Assembly (NCBI GenBank): GCA_046565865.1
Contig: JBKHXU010000023.1
Span: forward strand, 1-11,219
DNA length: 11,219 nt
Origin: JBKHXU01 sp046565865
Lineage (GTDB): Bacteria; Pseudomonadota; Gammaproteobacteria; Acidiferrobacterales; Sulfurifustaceae
Reading direction: 5' to 3'
Program-made: the position numbers and the translations under genes
The notes under the pieces: model-generated
What the model was told of the DNA's origin: nothing
The model's input: the letters and a program-made list of their open reading frames with translations, nothing else
The model's database searches: none
In this document: piece by piece, positions 1-6,400 of the stretch
Numbering within the stretch: position 1 is the stretch's first letter
Layout: the number at the start of each line of letters is the position of its first letter

Positions 1-204
1 GACTACCTCCTATCTATACGGACGCGTTGATCGGTGCGTGGCTAGGCGTGAATGGGAAAACGGGACGGGCGGAATGGGGCGTGGGTGGGAAAGGCGAAAT
101 GCAATGGCGCCGCCTGCGCATCGCATCGGGTTTTGCTAGACTGCCGCGTGCCTTCCAGTCGTTTCACCACTAACCCCCGCTCGGGTTTACACCCCGGTCG
201 CGAA

Positions 205-259
205 ACAGTGTATGCGGCTCTATGCCCCTACTAAATCTTTCATTGGGGAGGGGCACTGT
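205..259 (+). repeat. Nested inverted repeats, possible leader stem-loop
   Basis: ACAGT (205-209) is complementary to ACTGT (255-259), and GCCCCT (224-229) to AGGGGC (249-254). The two right arms are contiguous; the left arms are separated by 14 nt, so any folded form would carry an asymmetric bulge. It lies about 180 nt before the dioxygenase start. Whether it acts as RNA structure or as protein-binding DNA cannot be decided from the sequence. Confidence 0.35.
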
Positions 260-311
260 CGGGGGAATACCTACCCAAAAGGGATATAGACCCTAGCGCG
301 CGGGCGCATTC

Positions 312-376
312 TTTGTTTTATATGTTATGTATATATATCAGAGACTTATATATATTTATTCAAAGTGACTTAACGT
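312..376. promoter_or_regulatory. A+T-rich segment, probable promoter region of the 443-4497 gene string
   Basis: About 65 bases consist mostly of A and T within a GC-rich window. The block includes an inverted repeat (ATATATAT at 331-338 and 348-355, 9-nt loop) and several TATATT/TATAT stretches that could act as -10 elements or an UP-like element. It ends about 65 nt before the ATG at 443. No single -35/-10 pair stands out, so the exact promoter is not assigned. Confidence 0.4.
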
Positions 377-442
377 TATCGCGCGATTGCGTCTCCCAAC
401 TAGGGAAAGGTTCGCCGTCGTCCGTTCGCTTAAAGTAGCGCC

Positions 443-1369
443 ATGTCGCGTCAGTCTTTAAGTCCAGATCTATCTGCGCCCGCGGACACAAGCCCGTTCT
501 TACCGGGTAGCCTCAAGGCCTACCGCGATTGGCGAGCGCGAAAGCTTGAGCGGTTTCCTCGCACCGCGGAGGCGCTGCGGATCTCGGTGCGGGACCCGCG
601 GCGGCTGACCGCCTCGGAGCAGTCTCGGATAACGGCTTGCTGCGCCGTGGCCAATATGGCCTTTTACGCGTCGCCGCTGGCCGGTGTCGCGGACAAGGCA
701 ATCGCCCGCGAGCTTGGGCTGTGCCTGGGCCTTACCGACCTCGATCACAACCCGCTGGCCGATGAGGACAGCATCTCGGCATTGCAGGTGATGCCGGGAA
801 AGTCCGAGCGCGGCTATATCCCGTACTCCAACCGCCGGCTGCTGTGGCACACCGACGGTTACTACAACCCACCCGAACGCCGCATCCGTGCATTCGTGTT
901 GCACTGCGTGCGACCCGCGGCCGAAGGCGGGGAGAATGCGCTGCTCGATCATGAGATGGCATATCTGGTGCTGCGGGACACGAACCCCGAATTCATTGAC
1001 GCGCTGATGCATCCGCAAGCGATGACGATCCCGCCCAACACCGAAGACGCGGCACAAAACCGCGGCGCCCAAACCGGCCCCGTATTCGCGATCGATGCCG
1101 CGACCGGCGCGTTGCACATGCGTTACACCGCGCGCACGCGCAGCATCGTGTGGCGCGACGATGCCACCACCCGCGCCGCAGTCGCTTGTCTCGCCGAGCT
1201 GCTGGAAAGCGACAAGCCGTATGTGTTTCGATATCGGTTGCAGGCGGGCGAGGGACTGGTGTGCAACAATGTTTTGCACAATCGCACCGGCTTTAACGAC
1301 GCGCCGGCGGCCAACGAAGGTAGACTGATGTACCGTGCCCGATATTATAATCGCGTGGCCGGTACCTAA
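443..1369 (+). CDS. TauD/TfdA-superfamily Fe(II)/2-oxoglutarate-dependent dioxygenase
   Basis: This 308-residue protein is a typical length for the TauD/gamma-butyrobetaine hydroxylase superfamily, which couples 2-oxoglutarate decarboxylation to hydroxylation of a substrate. The iron triad is visible: His136 and Asp138 in LLWHTDGYYNPP and a distal His279 in NNVLHNRTGF. A 2-oxoglutarate-binding arginine lies in the C-terminal RLMYRARYY (294-302). A stretch resembling trimethyllysine/butyrobetaine hydroxylases (FVLHCVRPAAEGGENALLD, 151-169) is also present. The substrate is unknown; the neighbouring sulfur-related genes make a sulfonate or a protein/RNA target possible, but that is inference. 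It is the first gene of a plus-strand string, after a long non-coding leader. The Shine-Dalgarno before the ATG is weak (AAAGTAG at best). Family call is firm, function open. Confidence 0.85.
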   Translation: MSRQSLSPDLSAPADTSPFLPGSLKAYRDWRARKLERFPRTAEALRISVRDPRRLTASEQSRITACCAVANMAFYASPLAGVADKAIARELGLCLGLTDLDHNPLADEDSISALQVMPGKSERGYIPYSNRRLLWHTDGYYNPPERRIRAFVLHCVRPAAEGGENALLDHEMAYLVLRDTNPEFIDALMHPQAMTIPPNTEDAAQNRGAQTGPVFAIDAATGALHMRYTARTRSIVWRDDATTRAAVACLAELLESDKPYVFRYRLQAGEGLVCNNVLHNRTGFNDAPAANEGRLMYRARYYNRVAGT

Positions 1370-1390
1370 CGCGCACCACCGGTATTCAAC

Positions 1391-1591
1391 ATGCTCTATC
1401 TCAGCGAAATTCTGCTGCAACACCACGACATCGAAACCTTCGAGCAATTGCTCGGCGTGGTCGCGCAGCGCGCACAGGGCGGCGAGATTTTTTTTAAGAT
1501 TGACGTCAAACCGCCGTACCCGGATACGCCACCCAATTGGGAAGATCGGTTGGAAGGCGCATTCGTCGGCATCCATTCCGTGACCAAGTGA
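1391..1591 (+). CDS. Small conserved-looking protein of unknown function (66 aa)
   Basis: I do not recognise a named family. The predicted protein starts with a hydrophobic-amphipathic helix-like segment (MLYLSEILLQHHDIETFEQLLGV) and continues with a beta-like segment and a proline-rich motif (KIDVKPPYPDTPPNWED, residues 37-53). It has no signal peptide, membrane segment or cysteine. It is preferred as a real gene because it fits snugly between its neighbours: 21 nt after the dioxygenase stop and 7 nt before the next ATG. The overlapping open frame at 1335-1583 reads as arginine/serine-rich noise. No strong ribosome binding site is seen, so translation may be coupled to the preceding gene. 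Confidence 0.65.
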   Translation: MLYLSEILLQHHDIETFEQLLGVVAQRAQGGEIFFKIDVKPPYPDTPPNWEDRLEGAFVGIHSVTK

Positions 1592-1598
1592 CGCGCGC

Positions 1599-2309
1599 AT
1601 GAAATACCTGCAGACCGATCCTTCGATCATGGACGCCGACGGCGCCGAAGACACGCAGGCGGCAACGCGGCTGCTCGAACAACAGGCCGAGGATTTGCGC
1701 CAACAGCTCATCGAGCTGCCGGCCGGCCATTCGCGCACCGAGCGTGCGGAGTTGCTGCTGCAACTCGGGCGCGTGCTGGTGCGGCTGGAAAAAATGCTGG
1801 ATGCGTGGGACGCGGCGCGCGAGGCGTTCGATATCTACGCGGCGGCCGAGAAATGGGAAGAGGCGGTGCAGGCGTGCGACGTCATGTTCGCTTCCGACCA
1901 ATCGCAATCGCTGGTCGCGCTCGGCCACGGCATCTGGTTGTCGGTAACGTTCCCGGTCGATCCGGAACTGACCGTCGCCATGCTGCAGCATGTGATCGAC
2001 GAGACACCGCCGGAGTCGCAAGGCGCGGCCGTGGCCGCCGCGGCGGCGCATTACATCGTCGATCTGCGCGCGCCCGAAGGGCGCGAGCGCGAGAATCTGT
2101 TGTTCTACACCAATCAGCTGTTGGCGACCGTTGCGCGCCGCCACAGTAACGTGCTCGATCAGGCGGCATTTGAGCAATGGTTCAAGAAGCTTGAGCTGAA
2201 CGATCCCGCGTTGTTCTTGCCGCGGCTGCGCAACGTCGTCGATGTGCTGGTGCAAGAAGACTGGTGGATCGATCGCGACGCGTTGCAGCAAAAGCTGCCC
2301 GTGAACTGA
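1599..2309 (+). CDS. Helical TPR-like protein of unknown function (236 aa)
   Basis: The protein is predominantly helical. Residues about 22-100 read as consecutive helix pairs with TPR-like spacing (RAELLLQLGRVLVRLEKMLDAWDAAREAF, then YAAAEKWEEAVQACDVMF), suggesting a tetratricopeptide-like scaffold for protein-protein contacts. The C-terminal half (about 120-236) is also helical, acidic and without recognisable catalytic motifs. There is no signal peptide or transmembrane segment, so it is probably cytoplasmic. It starts 7 nt after the 66-aa gene and ends one base before the Cas6-like gene, implying co-translation. An alternative start at the methionine codon at 1629 is possible because the first 10 residues are not distinctive. 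Function is unknown; a partner-binding role within the operon is inference. Confidence 0.75.
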   Translation: MKYLQTDPSIMDADGAEDTQAATRLLEQQAEDLRQQLIELPAGHSRTERAELLLQLGRVLVRLEKMLDAWDAAREAFDIYAAAEKWEEAVQACDVMFASDQSQSLVALGHGIWLSVTFPVDPELTVAMLQHVIDETPPESQGAAVAAAAAHYIVDLRAPEGRERENLLFYTNQLLATVARRHSNVLDQAAFEQWFKKLELNDPALFLPRLRNVVDVLVQEDWWIDRDALQQKLPVN

Positions 2310-2310
2310 T

Positions 2311-2991
2311 ATGTACTGGCAGGAGCGCGCGGAGGAGGGCGTTGACGCGGTACCGGATGACGTCGTCGATGTCGTGTTCGGCATCGCGTGCCGCGCGCTA
2401 CCAGTCGAGCACGCGTACGCCCTGTGGTCGGCGGTGGCGAAGATTCTCCCCTGGCTTGCGCACGAACCCGGTGCCGGCATTCATCCGATCCACGTCGCCG
2501 ATTCCGGCAACGGCTGGATGCGGCCCGGTCGCCCCGACGATCTGCTGTATCCCTCGCGCCGAACCAAGCTGGTGATACGGGTGCCGAAGGCGCGCATCGC
2601 CGACGCCGAGCGGTTGTCGGGTCACACGCTCGACGTCGCCGGCAACGCGCTGCGTGTCGACGCCGCGAGCGTGCGTCGCTTAAGCCCACTGACGACGATC
2701 TTTTCGCGCTATGTGGCGATCGAACGCGTGCTCGACGAAAATGCGTTTTTGGCCGAGGCCTTGACGCAATTGAATGGCCTCGGCGTGAAACCGAAGAAGA
2801 TGTTGTGCGGTATCGAGCACAGCATTGCGACGCCGGACGGTCCGCTGCGCACGCGCAGTCTGATGTTGACCGAGCTGACGCCGGCTGAAGCGCTCACGTT
2901 GCAGCAGCGCGGGCTCGGCCCGATGCGGCATTTGGGTTGCGGGTTGTTCATCCCGCATAAAGACATCAAGGAACTCGCCCCGCGCGAGTGA
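2311..2991 (+). CDS. Orphan Cas6-like RAMP protein (resembles type I-MYXAN Cas6/Cmx6)
   Basis: The 226-residue protein matches what I remember of the Cas6/Cmx6 family, a ferredoxin-fold RAMP group named for CRISPR RNA-processing endonucleases. Visible features are the N-terminal MYWQE start with DDVVDVVFGIACRALPVEHA (beta-alpha, 17-36), GAGIHPIHVADSGNGWMRP (54-72), a basic strand RRTKLVIRVPKARI, and a C-terminal glycine-rich loop GLGPMRHLGCGLFIPHK (202-218), typical of RNA-binding RAMP proteins. No CRISPR array, cas1/cas2 or effector gene is in the window, and it sits between a TPR-like gene and a DsrC-family gene. It is therefore probably not a CRISPR component; RNA binding or processing is inference. 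A catalytic histidine cannot be assigned by eye. The ATG overlaps the end of the previous gene in TGATATG, so translation is likely coupled. Confidence 0.75.
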   Translation: MYWQERAEEGVDAVPDDVVDVVFGIACRALPVEHAYALWSAVAKILPWLAHEPGAGIHPIHVADSGNGWMRPGRPDDLLYPSRRTKLVIRVPKARIADAERLSGHTLDVAGNALRVDAASVRRLSPLTTIFSRYVAIERVLDENAFLAEALTQLNGLGVKPKKMLCGIEHSIATPDGPLRTRSLMLTELTPAEALTLQQRGLGPMRHLGCGLFIPHKDIKELAPRE

Positions 2992-3023
2992 ACAAAAATT
3001 TTTCAGCAAAACACGGGGGATTT

Positions 3024-3362
3024 ATGAGTTTTGAGTACAACGGCAAGACCATCGAAACCGATGCCAACGGCTTCCTGAAAAACCAAGACGATTGGAGCGA
3101 AGACTTGGCGAAGCACATGGCCGAGATGGAAGGCATCACCTTGACCGACAAGCACTGGGACATCATCAACTATCTGCGCAACGAGTTCTTCGATAACGCC
3201 GGCAGTCAGCCGAACACGCGCCACATCGTAAAAGCGATGTCGGACAAGTGGGGCAAGAACGTCATCCAGAAAGACGTTTACGATTTGTTCCCGAAAGATC
3301 CGAGCAAGCAGGGCGGCCGTATCGCGGGGCTCCCGGAGTCGCGGCGCAAGGGCGGGTACTAG
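3024..3362 (+). CDS. DsrC/TusE-family protein lacking both C-terminal cysteines (RspA type)
   Basis: The 112-residue product aligns by eye along the whole DsrC/TusE family: N-terminal NGKTIETDANGFL, DWSEDLAKHMAE, the hallmark LTDKHWDIINYLRNEFF, and the C-terminal LFPKDPSKQGGRIAGLP. In DsrC the C-terminal arm carries two redox cysteines (KQAC...PTGCV) and TusE keeps the penultimate one for sulfur transfer in tRNA 2-thiouridine synthesis. Here the first is Gly (KQGGRIAG) and the tail is ESRRKGGY; the protein has no cysteine at all. It therefore cannot carry sulfur by the known mechanism and fits the cysteine-less subgroup called RspA, proposed to be regulatory. The KGNSRYL loop of TusE is also altered (KNVIQKDVY). 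The ATG at 3024 is chosen over a GTG at 2988 because GGGGG precedes it and the family begins there. Confidence 0.9.
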   Translation: MSFEYNGKTIETDANGFLKNQDDWSEDLAKHMAEMEGITLTDKHWDIINYLRNEFFDNAGSQPNTRHIVKAMSDKWGKNVIQKDVYDLFPKDPSKQGGRIAGLPESRRKGGY

Positions 3363-3382
3363 CCGCGATTTTGCCGCCGGGC

Positions 3383-4231
3383 ATGGCCCATACGACGCTT
3401 GTCGATACCGCCACCCTGGCGGCGCATCTCGGTGACCCGCAATGGGTCGTCGTCGATTGCCGCTTCGTTCTGCGCGATCCGGACGCCGGCCGGCGCGCGT
3501 ACGCGGCGGCGCACATTCCCGGCGCGCGCTATGCCCACCTCAACGATGATCTGTCGGCGCCGGTAACGGCGCGGACCGGACGCCATCCCTTGCCCGATCC
3601 CGCGCGCTTGGCGCGTCTGCTCGGCGCGTGGGGCATTGATCAATCCAAGCAGGTCGTTGCGTACGACGATAGCAGTGGCGCGATGGCCGCCCGCTTGTGG
3701 TGGTTGCTCCGTTGGTTGGGGCACGAGGCGGCCGCGGTGCTCGATGGCGATTGGCGCGTTTGGTTGCGCGAGCGCCGGCCGCAGACGGCGGAGGTCCCGA
3801 CCGTAACGGCGACAACGTTTAACGCGCGCCCCGGCTCGCTGCCAGCGGTCGATGCCGACGCAGTGCTGCAGGCTGTCGGCACCGGCCAGGCGCTGCTCGT
3901 CGATGCGCGCGCGGAAGAGCGTTTTCGCGGCGAGGTCGAGCCGTTCGATTCCGTCGCGGGTCATATCCCGGGCGCCGTTAATCTGCCGTTCGAGGACAAC
4001 CTACAGCCGAACGGCTGCTTTTTGCCCGCGGCGGAATTACGCGAGCAATATCGCGCGCTTCTGGGCGATCGCGCGCCGGCCACGGTGATGCACATGTGCG
4101 GTTCCGGTGTGACCGCTTGTCATAATCTGCTGGCGATGGAGCACGCGGGGCTTGCAGGGTCCCGGCTTTATGTAGGAAGCTGGAGCGAATGGATCACCGA
4201 CCCCAAGCGACCCGTGGCCACCGGCGCGTGA
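3383..4231 (+). CDS. sseA: Thiosulfate/3-mercaptopyruvate sulfurtransferase (tandem rhodanese)
   Basis: The 282-residue protein has two rhodanese domains (about 6-125 and 155-275), the usual size of SseA-type enzymes. These transfer a sulfane sulfur from thiosulfate or 3-mercaptopyruvate to a thiol or cyanide acceptor. The C-terminal domain holds the active-site loop MCGSGVTACHN with persulfide-forming Cys239; the CGSGVT loop is typical of mercaptopyruvate-type enzymes. The first domain has YDDSSGAMAAR in the equivalent place and is non-catalytic, as usual. Domain-start motifs VVDCRF (24-29) and DARAEERFRGEVEPFDSVAGHIPGA (174-198) are clear. It starts 20 nt after the RspA-type gene; the ATG at 3383 is taken because it opens the first domain, although the ribosome binding site is weak. 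It could supply persulfide sulfur to the operon, but substrate preference is not shown. Confidence 0.9.
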   Translation: MAHTTLVDTATLAAHLGDPQWVVVDCRFVLRDPDAGRRAYAAAHIPGARYAHLNDDLSAPVTARTGRHPLPDPARLARLLGAWGIDQSKQVVAYDDSSGAMAARLWWLLRWLGHEAAAVLDGDWRVWLRERRPQTAEVPTVTATTFNARPGSLPAVDADAVLQAVGTGQALLVDARAEERFRGEVEPFDSVAGHIPGAVNLPFEDNLQPNGCFLPAAELREQYRALLGDRAPATVMHMCGSGVTACHNLLAMEHAGLAGSRLYVGSWSEWITDPKRPVATGA

Positions 4232-4497
4232 TGTTACGCGTCGCGTCGGGTGTCGTACTCGGCCTCATTACCGTGTCGGCGCCGGCGCATGAAGGTGCGC
4301 TCGACTCCTTCGGTTGCCATCCCAACGTCGCCCACGGCTCATACCATTGCCATGGCGGTCTGTTGGATGGCCTTGGCTTCACCAGTCGGGACAAGATGCT
4401 CCAGGCCTACAAGGAGCGTCAGCAAGAGGAACGCGTGCGCGCCCGCATAGCCAATCCGCCGCAGGCCGAGCCGGAGCCCGCCACACCGCCGCGTTAG
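4231..4497 (+). CDS. Small secreted YHYH-motif protein
   Basis: This 88-residue protein begins with a probable Sec signal peptide (MLRVASGVVLGLITVSAPAHA-like, cleavage near APA-HE). It then carries the cysteine/histidine motif DSFGCHPNVAHGSYHCHGG (about 25-43) of small YHYH-domain periplasmic proteins; the Cys and His residues suggest metal binding, which is not shown. The C-terminus is charged and helical (DKMLQAYKERQQEERVRARIAN) and ends in a proline-rich tail. The start codon shares one base with the sulfurtransferase stop (TGATG), indicating translational coupling; an upstream in-frame ATG at 4189 would add 14 residues without a signal-peptide pattern. It is the last gene of the plus-strand string, ending 3 nt from the convergent YqhA-family gene with no terminator hairpin visible. 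Confidence 0.75.
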   Translation: MLRVASGVVLGLITVSAPAHEGALDSFGCHPNVAHGSYHCHGGLLDGLGFTSRDKMLQAYKERQQEERVRARIANPPQAEPEPATPPR

Positions 4498-4500
4498 TCG

Positions 4501-5070
4501 TCACTCGCCCCGGTGGCGCGTGGTCTTGGTGTGCGCCGCCTGCTCCGCAATGCGGTCCATCAGCGCGAACAGCAATCCCGAGATCACCAGGATCACGTGG
4601 ATCCCGACCTTCCACGCGAGCTTCGTGTCGGACACGCTCCAGTCGGCGGGTTCGGTGATATCGCTCGCGGCGATGGAAATGTTCACGAACGCCTTGAGCA
4701 GCTCGATCGCCGAGATCGCCACGATCGACGCGATCAGCTTCACCTTGAGCCCGGAGAAATCGACCTTGCCCATCCACTCCGGGCGATCCTCGTGTCCCGC
4801 GGTGTCGATCTTGGACACGAAGTTTTCGTAGCCGCTGAAGATGATGATGAGCAGCAGATTCGCCACCAGCGACATGTCGACCAACGTCAGGATCGCGAGG
4901 ATCACCTCGCTCTCGGTGCCGTCGAGCATGTGCGTCGAGACGTGAATGAACTCCTGCGTGAACTTGACCAGCAGGATGAACATCGACACCACGAGACCGA
5001 GATAGAACGGGGCGAGCAGCCAGCGGCTGTTAAAGATCAGAACCTCGAGACCTTTCTCGATAAAGCGCAT
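4501..5070 (-). CDS. yqhA: YqhA/TIGR00645-family inner-membrane protein
   Basis: The 189-residue product has four clear hydrophobic helices (about 17-36, 56-79, 109-130, 153-172). It also has the conserved N-terminal FIEKGLEVLIFNSRWLLAPFYLGL and central NLLLIIIFSGYENFVSKID of the YqhA/UPF0114 family, whose molecular function is unknown. Its length matches the family. The start at 5070 is chosen over an upstream ATG at 5124 because the family begins with the FIEKG segment and a GAAAGGGG ribosome binding site lies just upstream. A good promoter sits between it and ilvA, so it is likely transcribed on its own as well as by read-through. Its 3' end converges on the YHYH gene with a 3-nt gap. Confidence 0.88.
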   Translation of the reverse strand: MRFIEKGLEVLIFNSRWLLAPFYLGLVVSMFILLVKFTQEFIHVSTHMLDGTESEVILAILTLVDMSLVANLLLIIIFSGYENFVSKIDTAGHEDRPEWMGKVDFSGLKVKLIASIVAISAIELLKAFVNISIAASDITEPADWSVSDTKLAWKVGIHVILVISGLLFALMDRIAEQAAHTKTTRHRGE

Positions 5071-5122
5071 GCGTGGACCCCTTTCACATGTTTCGAGCGC
5101 GTCTGACGGCGCGGCGCCGCGC

Positions 5123-5150
5123 ATTATATCGGCCGGTGGGGTGTTGTGAA
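5123..5150 (-). promoter_or_regulatory. Sigma-70-type promoter for the YqhA-family gene
   Basis: On the minus strand TTCACA (5145-5150, five of six matches to TTGACA) and TATAAT (5123-5128, perfect) are separated by 16 nt. This predicts transcription starting near 5116, about 45 nt before the gene's ATG at 5070. It lies in the short gap after the ilvA stop codon. Confidence 0.65.
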
Positions 5151-5158
5151 GCGCCGCG

Positions 5159-6400
5159 TCAGGCGCGCGGCGTATCCGGTATCACATCGATACCGCCGTC
5201 GCGCAACGTGCGGTACAGCTTTTCGATGTGAGCACGATCACTGGTTTCGGCGACACAGATGGTGCGCACGGTGGCGACGTCCGGTCCCGAAAACGTGCGG
5301 TCGTGGGCGATGTCTTTAATGCTCGCGCCGGTCGAGGCGATCAGCGCGGCGAGTCGCGCAAGACCGCCGGGCCGATCGCTGATGACGGCACCGAAGCGAC
5401 ACAAACGTCCGTCGGCGACGAGGCCGACCTCGATGATGCGATCGAGAATATTCAAGTCGATATTGCCGCCACACAGGGTGAGCACCACGTGCTGTCCGCG
5501 CAGCTCTTTCAAGCCGTCGCGCAGAAATGCGGCGAGCGGCGAGGCGGCGGCGCCCTCGATCACGCTTTTCTCGAGCTCGATCAGGCGAAACACCGCGAGC
5601 GCCAGCGCCTCTTCATCCACGGCCACGACGCGATCCACATAGCGACGCGCGATCGCAAAGGCGTTATCGCCGACGCGCCCGACGGCGAGGCCGTCGGCGA
5701 GCGTCGGCTTGGTGTCGGACATCACGGGTTTGCCCGCCGCGAGCGCGGCGGTATAGCTCGGTGCGTGTTCGGCTTCGACCCCAATCAGTTTTACGTTCGG
5801 TCGCAGCGACTTCACCGCGAGGCCCAAGCCCGCGATCAGTCCGCCACCGCCGATAGGCGCGACGATCGCATCCACGTTTGGCACCTGTTCCAGGATCTCG
5901 AGCCCCATCGTGCCTTGGCCGGCGATCACCGCCGGATCGTCGAAGCCGTGGATATAGGTGTAGCCGCGCTGCTTTACCAGTTCGTCCGCATGCGCGCGCG
6001 CCTCGACGAAGCTCGTGCCGTGAACGATGACGTTGGCGCCGAGACGGCGACAAGTGGCGACTTTGATCAGCGGCGCGTAGGTCGGCATGACCACGTTGAC
6101 CGGAATCCCGAGCAGTTGGCCGTGGTACGCGAGGCCGAGGGCGTGGTTGCCGGCCGAGGCCGCGATCACGCCGCGCCGGCGCTGCTCATCATTGAGCAGC
6201 AGCAGCGCGTTGCGCGCGCCGCGTTCCTTGAAACTGCCGGTGCGTTGTAGGTAGTCGGCCTTGCAGTAGATGTGGCAGCCGCAGATTTCCGAGAGCGGTA
6301 TCGACGCCGCGCATGGCGTGACCGCGACGCCGTCGGCAATGCGACGGCGCGCGGCCTGGACGTCGGCGAGGGTGAGTGCGCTTCCTTGCGATGAGCTCAT
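5159..6400 (-). CDS. ilvA: Threonine ammonia-lyase (threonine dehydratase) with C-terminal ACT domain
   Basis: This PLP enzyme deaminates threonine (and serine) to 2-oxobutyrate (pyruvate) in the cytoplasm, feeding isoleucine synthesis or threonine breakdown. The PLP lysine is Lys58 in TGSFKERGA, with ASAGNHA (81-87) and the phosphate-binding GGGGL (184-188). LCGGNIDLNIL (about 312-322) closes the catalytic domain. Residues about 332-408 form a single ACT domain (GAVISDRPGGLARLAALIASTGASIKDI spans its start), which suggests allosteric control. At 413 residues it matches the short, single-ACT class rather than the roughly 500-residue biosynthetic IlvA with two ACT-like modules. Its ATG overlaps the stop codon of the VOC gene (ATGA), so the two are translationally coupled. 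It follows msrB and the VOC gene in an operon. Confidence 0.93.
   Translation of the reverse strand: MSSSQGSALTLADVQAARRRIADGVAVTPCAASIPLSEICGCHIYCKADYLQRTGSFKERGARNALLLLNDEQRRRGVIAASAGNHALGLAYHGQLLGIPVNVVMPTYAPLIKVATCRRLGANVIVHGTSFVEARAHADELVKQRGYTYIHGFDDPAVIAGQGTMGLEILEQVPNVDAIVAPIGGGGLIAGLGLAVKSLRPNVKLIGVEAEHAPSYTAALAAGKPVMSDTKPTLADGLAVGRVGDNAFAIARRYVDRVVAVDEEALALAVFRLIELEKSVIEGAAASPLAAFLRDGLKELRGQHVVLTLCGGNIDLNILDRIIEVGLVADGRLCRFGAVISDRPGGLARLAALIASTGASIKDIAHDRTFSGPDVATVRTICVAETSDRAHIEKLYRTLRDGGIDVIPDTPRA

Larger units (their letters stand above)
1..442. other. Non-coding leader region upstream of the dioxygenase gene
   Basis: No convincing gene is visible here. A 60-codon open frame at 52-234 has no recognisable motif and no ribosome binding site, and its composition looks random. 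The stretch shows nested inverted repeats: ACAGT at 205-209 pairs with ACTGT at 255-259, and GCCCCT at 224-229 pairs with AGGGGC at 249-254. A CCC-AAAA-GGG dyad follows at about 277-286. An A+T-rich block at 312-376 contains ATATATAT at 331-338 and 348-355, separated by 9 nt. This is unusual against the GC-rich surroundings and fits a promoter/5'-leader region for the downstream operon. No specific riboswitch or small RNA family was recognised. Confidence 0.5.

Noticed and set aside
52..234. 60-codon open frame at the left edge
   Set aside because: No ribosome binding site, no recognisable motif and random-looking composition; it lies in a region better explained as leader/regulatory DNA.
500..1738. 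412-codon antisense open frame opposite the dioxygenase gene
   Set aside because: It crosses three plus-strand genes, lacks family motifs and is His/Arg/Val-rich, as expected for an antisense frame in GC-rich coding DNA.
2988..3023. GTG at 2988 as the start of the DsrC-family gene
   Set aside because: It would add 12 residues absent from the family and overlaps the preceding stop; the ATG at 3024 has a GGGGG ribosome binding site.
5228..6250. 340-codon frame opposite ilvA
   Set aside because: Composition is typical of an antisense shadow, while the opposite strand encodes a full threonine ammonia-lyase with all active-site motifs.
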